From the NCBI RefSeq assembly GCF_000682775.1, contig NZ_AWFI01000017.1:1-64000 (forward strand): DNA of 64,000 nt, written 5' to 3'. A program made the translations under genes and the position numbers. This DNA is from Hyphomonas sp. L-53-1-40 (GTDB taxonomy: Bacteria; Pseudomonadota; Alphaproteobacteria; Caulobacterales; Hyphomonadaceae). The notes below the pieces were generated by a model. The model had not been told where the DNA came from, made no database searches, and was given only the letters and a program-made list of their open reading frames with translations. The stretch's first letter is position 1. Every line of letters begins with the position of its first letter. Shown here one piece after another: positions 36,976-48,422 of the stretch.

Positions 36976-37027
36976 AGAAACATAACGATAACGCAAAGAT
37001 GTCTGGTTCTTGATGATGGAGAAGAAA

Positions 37028-38443
37028 ATGAAACGGCTAAGCTTGAAAAGCTTTCTGATCGGAGCGACGGCGCTTATGGCAGTTGCGACTGCAGCAACGC
37101 CCGTAGCGAATGCACAAGAAGATTATATCGAGCGCTGGAAGGCGTTTGCCGAGGAGACGGGCTTGCCCGAACACAAAGCCTGGGCTGATATGCTTGACAA
37201 TGATGAGACCCGAAAACTTGAGAAAGAGTGGAAGGATTTCAGAGGTTACACGGCCTCGAGCCTCATAGAGGACGCCGATATTCCGGGCGAGCTAAAACCA
37301 GGGTTAATCATCACGAAAGACAACCTGGCGTCAATGCCTTGGTTGTCAGACTATCTTCCAAAGTTCTGGATTGATCGGCTCAATAGTGAGTGGATGGGTG
37401 TCAAGGGTATCCGCATTGTTCCCACGAACCATTATTATATGCAGAAAGCTCTGCTAGATGCGACCAAGAAGCTGGGCAAAGATCCCTTCACGATTAATGA
37501 AAAGGGTGAGCTGGTTGACAGGGACGGAAAAAATGGCGTTCTCACAAAGAGCGGATTGCCTTTCCTGACACCAAAAAATGGTGATGAGCTAAACTGGTTG
37601 TTCAATGCGCACGGCGTGGGAACAGAAGATCTCTGGTTCAACCCGGTACTGATGACCGGCTGTAGCTCCAGCAATAAGGTCGAACGCTCTTACACAGGCA
37701 ATATTTGGTGGCGCAAGATGGCGGGTAGAGTTGGTAAAACTCCGCTCGGTAATGTTCCGGGATATGAAGGTGTCACCGAAGCGGGTTCTTTGCTACTAAC
37801 TTCGCCTAGGGATGTGCGAGGATTAGCCGGTGTCCGACTTCGGTACGCGGATGCTGACAAAGATGACAACTTCAAGATTTTCATCCCTACGCTCCGTCGT
37901 ACTCGCACTCTTACTGGTACCAATGGCCAAGATCCAATTGCTCCGTCTCTGGAGCTCACTTGGGACGAATGGCGTAGTCAGTGGACCAAAACTGATAAAC
38001 GCAAATTCAAGTACACCATGGTTAAAGAGGGCTTCGTATTAGCCGCACCGGAGGTTGGTGCAGCATACGATCCTTATCGTCCGGATGAGGCGCATTGCGC
38101 TTTGACGGGAATTGTTGACATGGAGCTGAGGCCGGTATGGGTTTATGATATCGATGATCTCACCAACAGCTACCAGTACTCCAAAAAACGCATTTGGGTA
38201 GATAAGGAACTCTACTATACCCAGTGGATGGAAATGTACGATCGTCGGGGTAACCTATGGCGGACTTGGGACGATTCACGCTGGTGGCAGCCCACAACGG
38301 GACGCGCAATGTGGCGTTCAGTGATTATTCCAAACTTGATTTCACAACGGCACACGATGCTCAGCATGTCGTCGGATTGGGAGAAAGTTGATCAGATGGA
38401 CAATTCTTTGTTCGACGTCGATAAATTGAGAGACAAACGCTAG
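37028..38443 (+). CDS. DUF1329 family exported protein
   Basis: A 471-residue protein with a signal peptide (MKRLSLKSFLIGATALMAV... ending VANA). The start chosen is the ATG at 37028, which follows GGAGAAGAAA; earlier in-frame ATGs at 37013 and 37016 are less well placed. The DUF1329 body is visible in segments such as FWIDRLNSEWMGVKGIRIVP and in the C-terminal half, rich in Trp and Tyr. Known: DUF1329 proteins have a LolB-like fold and accompany DUF1302 outer-membrane proteins. Together with the RND and YCF48 genes it would form an envelope complex for hydrophobic molecules. The substrate is not known. Confidence 0.9.
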   Translation: MKRLSLKSFLIGATALMAVATAATPVANAQEDYIERWKAFAEETGLPEHKAWADMLDNDETRKLEKEWKDFRGYTASSLIEDADIPGELKPGLIITKDNLASMPWLSDYLPKFWIDRLNSEWMGVKGIRIVPTNHYYMQKALLDATKKLGKDPFTINEKGELVDRDGKNGVLTKSGLPFLTPKNGDELNWLFNAHGVGTEDLWFNPVLMTGCSSSNKVERSYTGNIWWRKMAGRVGKTPLGNVPGYEGVTEAGSLLLTSPRDVRGLAGVRLRYADADKDDNFKIFIPTLRRTRTLTGTNGQDPIAPSLELTWDEWRSQWTKTDKRKFKYTMVKEGFVLAAPEVGAAYDPYRPDEAHCALTGIVDMELRPVWVYDIDDLTNSYQYSKKRIWVDKELYYTQWMEMYDRRGNLWRTWDDSRWWQPTTGRAMWRSVIIPNLISQRHTMLSMSSDWEKVDQMDNSLFDVDKLRDKR

Positions 38444-38450
38444 TCACTCT

Positions 38451-38481
38451 CGGGTTGGCATTCATCAAGATAGCCAACCCG
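38451..38481 (+). terminator. Hairpin after the DUF1329 gene
   Basis: CGGGTTGGC (38451-38459) and GCCAACCCG (38473-38481) pair perfectly over 9 bases, starting 8 bases after the DUF1329 stop. No T-run follows, so it may stabilise the upstream mRNA or attenuate rather than fully terminate. Confidence 0.5.
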
Positions 38482-38618
38482 CACGTGCTGCCGAGCTACG
38501 ATTCACACCGAAGAAAATTGGAACTAGCCCGTCTTGGTCACAGGCCGGAAACTGGTTGTGCGGGTGTAAAGAACATAGTGGCGGCAAGGCGGACCCGGCA
38601 GTATTGGAAGACATTCTT

Positions 38619-40505
38619 ATGGCAAGTTATAGAACGACATACCAGAAATGGGAATCGGCACCAGATGAGTTTTGGGAGGCAGCGTCTCATGCCGTGGAGT
38701 GGTATAGACCTTACGACGTACTCAGAGAATCGAAAGATCATGCGACCCGTTGGTTTGTCGGCGCCGAATGCAACATATGCTGGAATGCTTTGGACCGCCA
38801 TGTGCGCGATGGCCGTGGAGATGATCTGGCGCTGATTTACGATAGCGCAATGACGGGAGCGGTGCGGAAGTATACTTATTCTGAACTACTCGATGAGGTT
38901 GGTGTACTTGCGGCCGTGCTAAAAGAGCGTGGGGTGAATGCCGGCGATCGGGTCTTGATTTACATGCCAATGGTTCCCGAGGCTGTGATTGCGATGCTTG
39001 CGACGGCGCGCATCGGAGCAGTCCATGTGGTCGTATTCGGGGGGTTCGCAGCTAGAGAGCTTGCCACTCGAATCGAGGACGCGACGCCAAGAATTGTGTT
39101 GTCAGCGTCCTGCGGGCTCGAGCCTGGTCGTATCATTGAGTACAAGCCTCTCCTTGATGAGGCGATCAGGCTCAGCCCGCACAAACCTGAGTGTTCAATC
39201 ATTCTCCAGCGTTCTAGCATGACGTGCGAGCTTGAGCATGAGCGGGACTTCGACTGGGCCGCCCTGGTTGAAACCGCAAGAACGGCTGGCGAGAGAGCCG
39301 AATGTGTGAGCGTGGCGTCTACCGACCCGCTATACATTCTGCATACATCGGGGACGACTGGAAAGCCGAAGGGTATCGTCAGGGATCACGGGGGGTATGC
39401 GGTCGCTCTCAAATGGTCGATGGAATATGTATACAATGTCAAACCGGGAGAGGTGTTCTGGGCCGCATCGGATGTAGGATGGGTCGTCGGTCATTCGTAT
39501 ATTGTGTATGGTCCGCTTCTTAACGCCAGTGCGACGATACTGTTTGAAGGAAAGCCGGTCGGAACACCAGACGCTGCAACCTTTTGGAGGGTGATTGAGC
39601 GGCACCGGGTTAATACGCTCTTCACGGCACCCACGGCGTTGAGGGCGATCAAGAAAGTCGACCCAGCAGGCTCATTACTTTCCGGTTACGATCATTCCGG
39701 TTTCAGACAGCTGTTTCTTGCGGGTGAACGAGCAGATCCTGACACGATCCAGTGGGCAGAGCGTCTCCTCGACGTGCCAGTCGTAGATCACTGGTGGCAG
39801 ACTGAAACAGGGTGGCCGATCGCAGCCAATCCGTTGGGAATAGAACAGCTGCCAACAGAATATGGTTCTAGCACAGTTCCTATGCCTGGATTTGATGTTC
39901 GCATTGTGGATGAGAGCGGTTCTGAAATGCCGCAAGGTGGGCACGGAGCTATTGTCATAAAGCTGCCGCTTCCACCGGGGTGTTTGCTGTCACTGTGGGA
40001 AGACGATGAGGCATTTCTAAAATCATACTTTGAGGAATACCCCGGATACTACAAGACCGGGGATGCCGGATATATAGACGATAAGGGCTACATCTTCGTC
40101 ATGAGCCGCGTTGACGACATTATTAACGTTGCGGGTCATCGCCTGTCCACTGGTGCAATCGAGGAAGTGGTGGCGGCGCATCCAGATGTCGCGGAGTGCG
40201 CTGTTATTGGAGTTGCAGATTCTTTGAAGGGAGAATTACCAATTGGGCTCATCGTTTTGAACGATGGGGTCACGCGTGCAGAGGAAGAAATTACGAGAGA
40301 AATCGTAAACTTGGTGAGAACCGAAATTGGTCCGGTAACTGCCTTCAAGCGCGTCATCGTTGTCGATCAACTTCCAAAAACAAGGTCGGGAAAGATTCTA
40401 CGGAGAACGATCAAGAGCATTGCGGAGTCGCAAGACTATGTAGTTCCGGCGACGATCGATGACCCGCAGGTATTGAATGATATCACTTCAGCCATTGCTC
40501 GGTAG
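38619..40505 (+). CDS. Acyl-CoA synthetase, PrpE (propionyl-CoA synthetase)-like
   Basis: A 628-residue member of the ANL adenylating enzymes, closest in appearance to propionyl-CoA synthetases. The AMP-binding signature is YILHTSGTTGKPKGIVRDHG, followed by WWQTETGWPI, the DGD-like segment YYKTGDAGYIDDKGYI and the C-terminal catalytic Lys in PKTRSGKILRR. The start chosen is the ATG at 38619, after GGAAGA. It sits within a ring-cleavage cluster. If the substrate is an alkylbenzene, the BphD step releases a short-chain acid (propionate from ethylbenzene, isobutyrate from cumene), which this enzyme could activate. That role is inference; activation of other acids is possible. Confidence 0.85.
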   Translation: MASYRTTYQKWESAPDEFWEAASHAVEWYRPYDVLRESKDHATRWFVGAECNICWNALDRHVRDGRGDDLALIYDSAMTGAVRKYTYSELLDEVGVLAAVLKERGVNAGDRVLIYMPMVPEAVIAMLATARIGAVHVVVFGGFAARELATRIEDATPRIVLSASCGLEPGRIIEYKPLLDEAIRLSPHKPECSIILQRSSMTCELEHERDFDWAALVETARTAGERAECVSVASTDPLYILHTSGTTGKPKGIVRDHGGYAVALKWSMEYVYNVKPGEVFWAASDVGWVVGHSYIVYGPLLNASATILFEGKPVGTPDAATFWRVIERHRVNTLFTAPTALRAIKKVDPAGSLLSGYDHSGFRQLFLAGERADPDTIQWAERLLDVPVVDHWWQTETGWPIAANPLGIEQLPTEYGSSTVPMPGFDVRIVDESGSEMPQGGHGAIVIKLPLPPGCLLSLWEDDEAFLKSYFEEYPGYYKTGDAGYIDDKGYIFVMSRVDDIINVAGHRLSTGAIEEVVAAHPDVAECAVIGVADSLKGELPIGLIVLNDGVTRAEEEITREIVNLVRTEIGPVTAFKRVIVVDQLPKTRSGKILRRTIKSIAESQDYVVPATIDDPQVLNDITSAIAR

Positions 40506-40597
40506 GCGCGTATCCGGCCTCACCACACTGGCAATTGTCTTGGCGGCCCACAGATGAGTAATTTTTGAATCTGGAATTGACGCCAGAAAGGGAAAAC

Positions 40598-41581
40598 ATG
40601 AAAGCTTATATCTACGAGAATACAGGGCCAGCTGCGGACGTATTGACGCTGCGGGAGATGGTGATGCCGGCGCCTGGGGCCGGCGAAGTTCGGGTGCGGT
40701 TAAAGTGGTCGGGTGTGAACCCTTCTGATGTCAAAACCCGCAGTGGGCACATCCCCTCCACAATTCCATTTCCACGCATTCCTCATAGTGACGGAGCCGG
40801 ACTGGTTGATATGATTGGTGATGGCGTTGACGATTTTCAGCCGGGCGATGCGGTTTGGGTCTGGAATGCCGCATGGAACAGAAGCAATGGAACTGCCGCT
40901 GAGTTCGTTGTGCTGCCTTCTGAGCAGGTCGAGCATATGCCGGACGGGCTGGCGCTTGAGAACGGTGCATGTCTCGGCATTCCTGCAATGACCGCCTGTC
41001 ATGCCGTCGCAACTGACGGAGGAGTTCGGGGGCAGATTGTCCTCGTCGCGGGTGGCGCAGGTGCGGTTGGCCATTACGCGATTCAGGCGGCAAAATTTTG
41101 TGGTGCCAGAATTGTCATTGCGACAGTCAGCAGTGAGGAGAAGGCGGCCCTAGCGAGGCGCGCAGGAGCAGATTTTGTATTCAACTACAAAACAGACACG
41201 CTGGTCGAAGAAATCAACAAGATTACGGACCATCGGGGCGTCGACCGGATTATCGAAGTAGACCTGGCTGCCAACATTCAAACAGACGTGGCGGTTATGA
41301 AAGAGGGGGGGCTGGCCGTCATCTATGGCAGCAGTCAAAAAGAAATCGCTTTACCTTTCTCGCCGTCAATCGGGCGCAATATCTGTTATCGCTTTTTCAT
41401 CGTGTACAAATTATCCAGGTCAGATAGGCAAAGAGCCCTGTTGGTGCTCCAAGACATGCTTAAGGACAAGAACGTCCTGCATAATATTGCAAAAAAAGTG
41501 AGCTTTGCAAATCTCGTGGAAGCCCATGAACTGGTTGAGAGCGGAGCGTTGCCGGGCAATGTCGTTTTGAGAATTGAATAG
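40598..41581 (+). CDS. Zinc-free alcohol dehydrogenase / NADPH:quinone oxidoreductase-like protein
   Basis: A 327-residue medium-chain dehydrogenase of the quinone-oxidoreductase branch. A GroES-like N-domain is followed by the nucleotide-binding motif VAGGAGAVGHYAIQAA; the structural-zinc Cys cluster is missing, as usual for this branch. The start chosen is the ATG at 40598, after AAAGGGAA. It is placed between the acyl-CoA synthetase and the epoxide-hydrolase-like gene. It may reduce quinones formed by oxidation of catechol intermediates or an enone side product. This is inferred from family and place only; the true substrate cannot be read. Confidence 0.83.
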   Translation: MKAYIYENTGPAADVLTLREMVMPAPGAGEVRVRLKWSGVNPSDVKTRSGHIPSTIPFPRIPHSDGAGLVDMIGDGVDDFQPGDAVWVWNAAWNRSNGTAAEFVVLPSEQVEHMPDGLALENGACLGIPAMTACHAVATDGGVRGQIVLVAGGAGAVGHYAIQAAKFCGARIVIATVSSEEKAALARRAGADFVFNYKTDTLVEEINKITDHRGVDRIIEVDLAANIQTDVAVMKEGGLAVIYGSSQKEIALPFSPSIGRNICYRFFIVYKLSRSDRQRALLVLQDMLKDKNVLHNIAKKVSFANLVEAHELVESGALPGNVVLRIE

Positions 41582-41717
41582 TTCGGCGGAGAGCTATGCG
41601 GTCAAGTTATTTCGGAGCAGCAGGATACCTCCCGAGGGGCTATCCGGACTTGCTTTTTTGGAACCGGCCTTCACGGACGCACAGAGACAATTTTGATTTC
41701 TGATTTCGGAAAAAATC

Positions 41718-42758
41718 ATGCAACAAAGAAGCTCACAATTATTGACTGTCGGCTCTGCCCGAATTCACGCCGTGTGCGAAGGTGAAGGCCCACTAGTCAT
41801 ACTCGTTCACGGCTTTCCGGAGTCCTGGTATTCGTGGCGCCACCAGCTTTCAGCTTTAGCCGAGGCCGGTTACCGGGCCGTTGCCATTGATCTAAGAGGC
41901 TATGGGCGATCATCCAAATTCTTGGACTCCGAATATTATCTGATCAAATCTGTTGTCGAGGACATCGTGGGTGTGGTCAGGGCGTTAGGTGCCTCAAGTG
42001 CCGTTGTCGTTGGGCATGACTGGGGGGCAATGATTGCCTGGACGGCGGCCTGGTTGCATCCTGAAATCTTCCGTGGCGTTGTGGGGCTTGCAATTCCTTT
42101 CTCTGGGCGCGGGCTAATTGCTCTGCCTGGCTCTCCTTTCGGTGAACGCTCTCCAGAAGATATTCATAAAGAATTGGCTGGACCAGACCAACAATTCTAT
42201 CAGGACTATTTTGGTTCGCTGGCACCGGCCATACGGGAATTCGAAGAAGATTCGGGTGGTTGGATGCGCGACGTTCTGTGGGCCTTTTCAGGCGAGAGTA
42301 TGAAGGGTGCGGGTTTGTCTGGACTTTTGGACTTACCGCAAGTGGACATCATACGTGCGAGCGCCCTTAGTATACCGTTTGGTGCTCGAATGCGGGACAA
42401 AATGCATGCGCCAGCCGATCTTCCGGTCTGGTTGAGAACGGATGATTTGGACTTCTATACGCAAGAGTTCGAGCGGTCAGGAATGATAGGGCCTTTTTCC
42501 TATTATCGAGGTATTCAAAAGAGTTGGGAGCAGCTTGAGTCACATGACGGCACTCAGCTTCTTCCACCTGCGATGTTTATTGGGGGAGAGTGCGATGTCA
42601 CGACAGGATGGGGGCTAGAGGCAATTGATCGTGTAGGCGAGTTCGTTCCGAATTATGTCGGGTCGCACATTCTATCCGGATGCGGTCATTGGATTCAACA
42701 AGAACGGCCTGAGGAAGTAAATGAATTGGTTTTGAGATTCATGAGAGTGCTTGTTTGA
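41718..42758 (+). CDS. Alpha/beta hydrolase, epoxide-hydrolase-like
   Basis: A 346-residue alpha/beta-hydrolase. The oxyanion motif HGFPESWYSW is followed by an Asp nucleophile, Asp101, in VVVGHDWGA, instead of Ser, which points to epoxide hydrolases or haloalkane dehalogenases. The cap region is of epoxide-hydrolase length, and the general base is His324 in CGHWIQQERP. No signal peptide is seen. It sits just upstream of the gntR-bphA region, and would be suited to removing arene or side-chain epoxides produced by mis-oxidation or by a related pathway. That role is inferred. Confidence 0.86.
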   Translation: MQQRSSQLLTVGSARIHAVCEGEGPLVILVHGFPESWYSWRHQLSALAEAGYRAVAIDLRGYGRSSKFLDSEYYLIKSVVEDIVGVVRALGASSAVVVGHDWGAMIAWTAAWLHPEIFRGVVGLAIPFSGRGLIALPGSPFGERSPEDIHKELAGPDQQFYQDYFGSLAPAIREFEEDSGGWMRDVLWAFSGESMKGAGLSGLLDLPQVDIIRASALSIPFGARMRDKMHAPADLPVWLRTDDLDFYTQEFERSGMIGPFSYYRGIQKSWEQLESHDGTQLLPPAMFIGGECDVTTGWGLEAIDRVGEFVPNYVGSHILSGCGHWIQQERPEEVNELVLRFMRVLV

Positions 42759-42925
42759 GGCGCGCTACGCGGAAGTGCGAACGCTAACGTGCGTCTGGAT
42801 TATCTCTCGAGTGAACATTTTGTCAGGCGCTTGGGCAAAGGATAATGAACACGAATATCGGGCGTGCGTGGGACTCTATGGCCCAGACGGAATGCTGAGA
42901 AATCGGGAATGAATCCTGAATTTTG

Positions 42926-42970
42926 TTGACATAAGAAAAAAAATAATTTTATTTGATAAAAAAGAATAAT
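42926..42970 (+). promoter_or_regulatory. A/T-rich promoter-operator element upstream of gntR
   Basis: TTGACA (42926-42931) followed by A-rich DNA with the palindrome AAAATAATTTT and then TAAAAAAGAATAA. This closely repeats the element upstream of bphB (30588-30633). The gntR start follows within 30 bases. Autoregulation by the GntR protein is a reasonable guess. Confidence 0.55.
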
Positions 42971-42996
42971 CCAAGGTGAGGAAGAGACTATCAATC

Positions 42997-43734
42997 ATGT
43001 CCACGGGTGAAATGTTCCAGCGCCGGACGGAATTTGAGTCCGAATCAGACGGGCCTCGGAGCCTGATTGAGTCGACTTACGAGCAGTTGAGTCTCGATAT
43101 TATCCACGGCAAGTATGGACCGGGTGACAAGCTGCGGCTTCAGCCACTTAGTGAAAATTATGGAGTGAGTGTTGGCACTGTGAGGGAGTCGTTATCTCTC
43201 CTCGTGTCGGATGGGCTCGTCCTTACTCAATCCCAAAAAGGTTTTCGAGTGGCGCCGATGTCGCTTGTTGATTTCGAGGATTTGACCAAGGCGCGGGTTC
43301 TGCTGGAAGCATCAGCGTTGCGGGATAGTATCGTATCCGGGAAAGATGACTGGGAAGGTCGGGTTGTCCAAGCATATCACCAACTGTCCCTTGCGGAGAG
43401 AAGGCTCGAAGCTAATCCAATCGCAGGATTCGAGATATGGGAGCAGCGCAATCAGGAATTTCATGATGCGCTCGTATCGGCTTCTTCCTCTCGCTGGGTG
43501 CAGAAGTTCCGAGTTATTCTCTACAAGCAAGCGGAACGCTACCGGCGGTTGTCTACAGCCAGTCGAGTAAGCCCTGGCGTGTTGGCTCATTCTGAACACG
43601 AGAAGATTTTCGAGTTGGCCATTGCGCGTGACGCCGATGCGGCAGTTGAGGCGCTATCTTTTCATATTTGGTCAGCCGTAGAATTCTTGAAGGGGCGTGG
43701 TCTGATTTTGGAAAGTCCGGACAAGGAAGGCTAA
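42997..43734 (+). CDS. GntR family regulator (FadR/FCD subfamily)
   Basis: A 245-residue regulator. The N-terminal winged HTH (LIESTYEQLSLDIIHGKYGP, then LSENYGVSVGTVRESLSLLV) is typical of GntR. The C-terminal helical part, with the conserved E/D and H positions of an FCD effector domain (LTKARVLLEASALRDSI, EQRNQEFHDALV, SEHEKIFELA), binds small acids in this family. The start chosen is the ATG at 42997; a GTG seven codons upstream is possible. It lies directly upstream of bphA1 and shares a promoter-like element with the bphB unit, so it probably regulates the upper pathway. BphS-type GntR regulators are known from other bph clusters. Confidence 0.9.
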   Translation: MSTGEMFQRRTEFESESDGPRSLIESTYEQLSLDIIHGKYGPGDKLRLQPLSENYGVSVGTVRESLSLLVSDGLVLTQSQKGFRVAPMSLVDFEDLTKARVLLEASALRDSIVSGKDDWEGRVVQAYHQLSLAERRLEANPIAGFEIWEQRNQEFHDALVSASSSRWVQKFRVILYKQAERYRRLSTASRVSPGVLAHSEHEKIFELAIARDADAAVEALSFHIWSAVEFLKGRGLILESPDKEG

Positions 43735-43783
43735 TTCTGCCGGCAGGCCTCATATTAAAAATGGAGGCATGGGCGGCTCATGA

Positions 43784-45184
<1,401 letters not shown>

Positions 45185-45298
45185 GGAGGTCTGTGAGCGG
45201 ATCACCCGTTTCGTAGGCAGAGCGAAGTGCGCTCAACCGATAGTTCTATTAACCCTCGCGAATAACGGGCGCATAAATCGCGCAAATTGGAGATAATT

Positions 45299-46196
<898 letters not shown>

Positions 46197-46197
<1 letters not shown>

Positions 46198-47426
46198 TGC
46201 AGAATTTCGCGATCATAGGTGCGGGTCTGGCTGGGGCGACAGCGTGTCGGTCGCTCAGAGACCAGGGGTTTGAGGGAAAGATTTTCCTCTTTGGCGACGA
46301 GCCGTATGAGCCATATGATCGACCGTCCTTGTCAAAGTCTGCTTTAGCGACCAAATCTGCCCCCCCTTTGCTAATGGGCTGTAATTGGAGCGAAGAATAC
46401 AGGGTCGAGAAATGCCTGGGAGTTCGCGTTGAAGCAATAGACTTGCCCTCGATGCGGATTGAGGTGAGATCTGGCTCGGACCTCAAGTTTGACAAGCTCC
46501 TTTTTGCCACTGGATCTCGGGCGCGGTCTCTGCGTCTTGATGCGCATAGCGAAACGCTGGGACTTTACTCACTACGGACGCTTGACGATTGCGTCGCACT
46601 ACAGGGAGCAATCTCCCCTGGGGCGCAAGTCATTATCATCGGGGGAGGCCTCATTGGATGTGAGCTTGCCACTACAATTCAGAAGATGGGTGCAAAGGCG
46701 ATTATCCTTGAGACTGCCAATGAGCTCTTGTTGCGTGTTCTGGGCAAGACAATAGGCTCGTGGTGTCGAGAGGAATTGGAGGCCATAGGGGTTGAAGTCC
46801 ACACGGGCGTCTCAATTACTCATGTAGATCTGGACCCCTCGTTCCGGGAAGTACGATGCGGCGACGGAAGAAGATTTTCTGGTGATCTGGCCATCGTCAG
46901 CGTTGGTGCGGAGCCTGTCACCGATTTGGCAGAGCATGCTGGATTGGCGTGCGCGAGGGGCATCATTGTGAATTCAGTTGGTATGGCTTCAAGCGACACG
47001 GTGTACGCAGCGGGCGATGTCGCAAGTTGGCCTCTCAGGAGCGGAGGGCGCCGCAGTCTGGAGACTTATCTGAATTCTCAAAACCAGGCGGCTGTGGCTG
47101 CGGGAGCAATGCTCGGAAAGGGTGAGCCAGCGCCGCAAGTTCCGATTTCTTGGACGGAGATAGCGGGGCATCGGATACAGATGATGGGCGAAGTCACTGG
47201 TCCCGGCGATGTCGTCACTAGGGTTGATCCCGGAGGGACCGGAATGACGGTGTGTCGATTGAATGGTGGGGAGCTTCAATCTGTTGTTTCAATAGACCAG
47301 ACGGCAGATTTTTCTTTCGCATCAAAAATCATTGAGCGGAGGATGCAGGTAGATGCGAAATCAATTCGTGATCCACTCATTCGTATGAAAGACGTTTTCA
47401 AATTGGCGGCAAAGACGATCGCGTGA
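46197..47426 (+). CDS. bphA4: FAD-dependent ferredoxin reductase of the dioxygenase
   Basis: A 409-residue NADH:ferredoxin oxidoreductase. The ATG at 46197 overlaps the ferredoxin stop by one base (TGATG); a TTG start three bases earlier is ignored. The FAD-binding motif IIGAGLAGATA is at the N-terminus, the NAD-binding motif IIIGGGLIGCELA in the middle, and the second FAD motif (SDTVYAAGDVASWP) at about two thirds. The order matches BphA4/TodA. It feeds electrons from NADH to the Rieske ferredoxin encoded upstream. Confidence 0.95.
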
Positions 47427-47477
47427 AGTATAATAAGTACGGATACATACTAAAATCAAAAAGACAGGGAGAAGACA

Positions 47478-48356
47478 ATGAGCGTTAAGAAGTTGGGATA
47501 TCTGGGTTTTTCTGCATCAAACATTGATGCGTGGCGGGATTACGCAACCGGAACGTTAGGGCTAATGGATGCTGGGACGAGAGATGACACTCTCTTTCTG
47601 AGAATGGATTCTCGAAATTGGCGGGTTGCAGTCCATCCAGGTGCGGCAGATGATCTTTTGTATGCGGGGTTCGAAGCTTCGAATCGGGCCGAGATGCTTG
47701 AGATCGCCGAAAGACTAAAGGAAATGGGTATCTCCGTCGAGCAGGCCGATTCCAAGCTGTTGGCGCAACGGGGAGTGATTGATTTGGTATCCTGCCTTGA
47801 TCCGTCAGGGATCAAGATTGAGGTGTATTATGGTGCCAGCGAACTCTACGAAGAGCCGTTTATTTCGCCTACGGGTGTATCTGGATTTCTAACTCAGGAT
47901 CAGGGACTTGGGCACTATGTCTTGAGTGTTGAAGATATTGAACGTTCTTTGGATTTCTACATCCGTGGACTGGGAATGGAGCTATCCGACATCATCGACT
48001 GGCAGGTCAATCCGGACGTGAAGCTTCAGGTGAACTTTCTCCATTGCAACAGGCGCCATCATAGCCTGGCATTAATCCAAGCGCCCGCCTCCAAGAAGTT
48101 ACACCACTTTATGCTGGAAGTAAGCTCGTTCGATGATGTCGGGCGCGCATATGATCGCGTGTCAGAGAAGAATGAGATCGTGATGACGCTCGGTCGGCAC
48201 ACAAATGACCACATGTATTCGTTCTACGGCGTCACGCCTTCCGGCTTTGCTGTCGAGTATGGATGGGGCGCTCGACCCATCGAGTCAGATTGGTCTGTCG
48301 TCCGATATGACAGCATCAGCATGTGGGGACATAAGTTTATGGGCACAGGGGCTTGA
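47478..48356 (+). CDS. bphC: 2,3-dihydroxybiphenyl-type extradiol dioxygenase
   Basis: A 292-residue type I extradiol dioxygenase with two vicinal-oxygen-chelate repeats. Iron ligands read His146 (GLGHYVLS), His210 (KLHHFML) and Glu260 (FAVEYGWG), the same numbers as the characterised LB400 enzyme. Length agrees with BphC/TodE. It would cleave 2,3-dihydroxybiphenyl or a 3-alkylcatechol between C1 and C2, opening the ring to a 2-hydroxy-6-oxo-dienoate. It follows bphA4 after 51 bases and precedes bphD, as in classic upper pathways. An intact, strongly supported gene. Confidence 0.95.
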   Translation: MSVKKLGYLGFSASNIDAWRDYATGTLGLMDAGTRDDTLFLRMDSRNWRVAVHPGAADDLLYAGFEASNRAEMLEIAERLKEMGISVEQADSKLLAQRGVIDLVSCLDPSGIKIEVYYGASELYEEPFISPTGVSGFLTQDQGLGHYVLSVEDIERSLDFYIRGLGMELSDIIDWQVNPDVKLQVNFLHCNRRHHSLALIQAPASKKLHHFMLEVSSFDDVGRAYDRVSEKNEIVMTLGRHTNDHMYSFYGVTPSGFAVEYGWGARPIESDWSVVRYDSISMWGHKFMGTGA

Positions 48357-48422
48357 GCGGCGCGTCCGCAAAACTGATCCAGATTCGTCCGACCCCCGAC
48401 GCTGCATTTAGGAGATTCTAGC

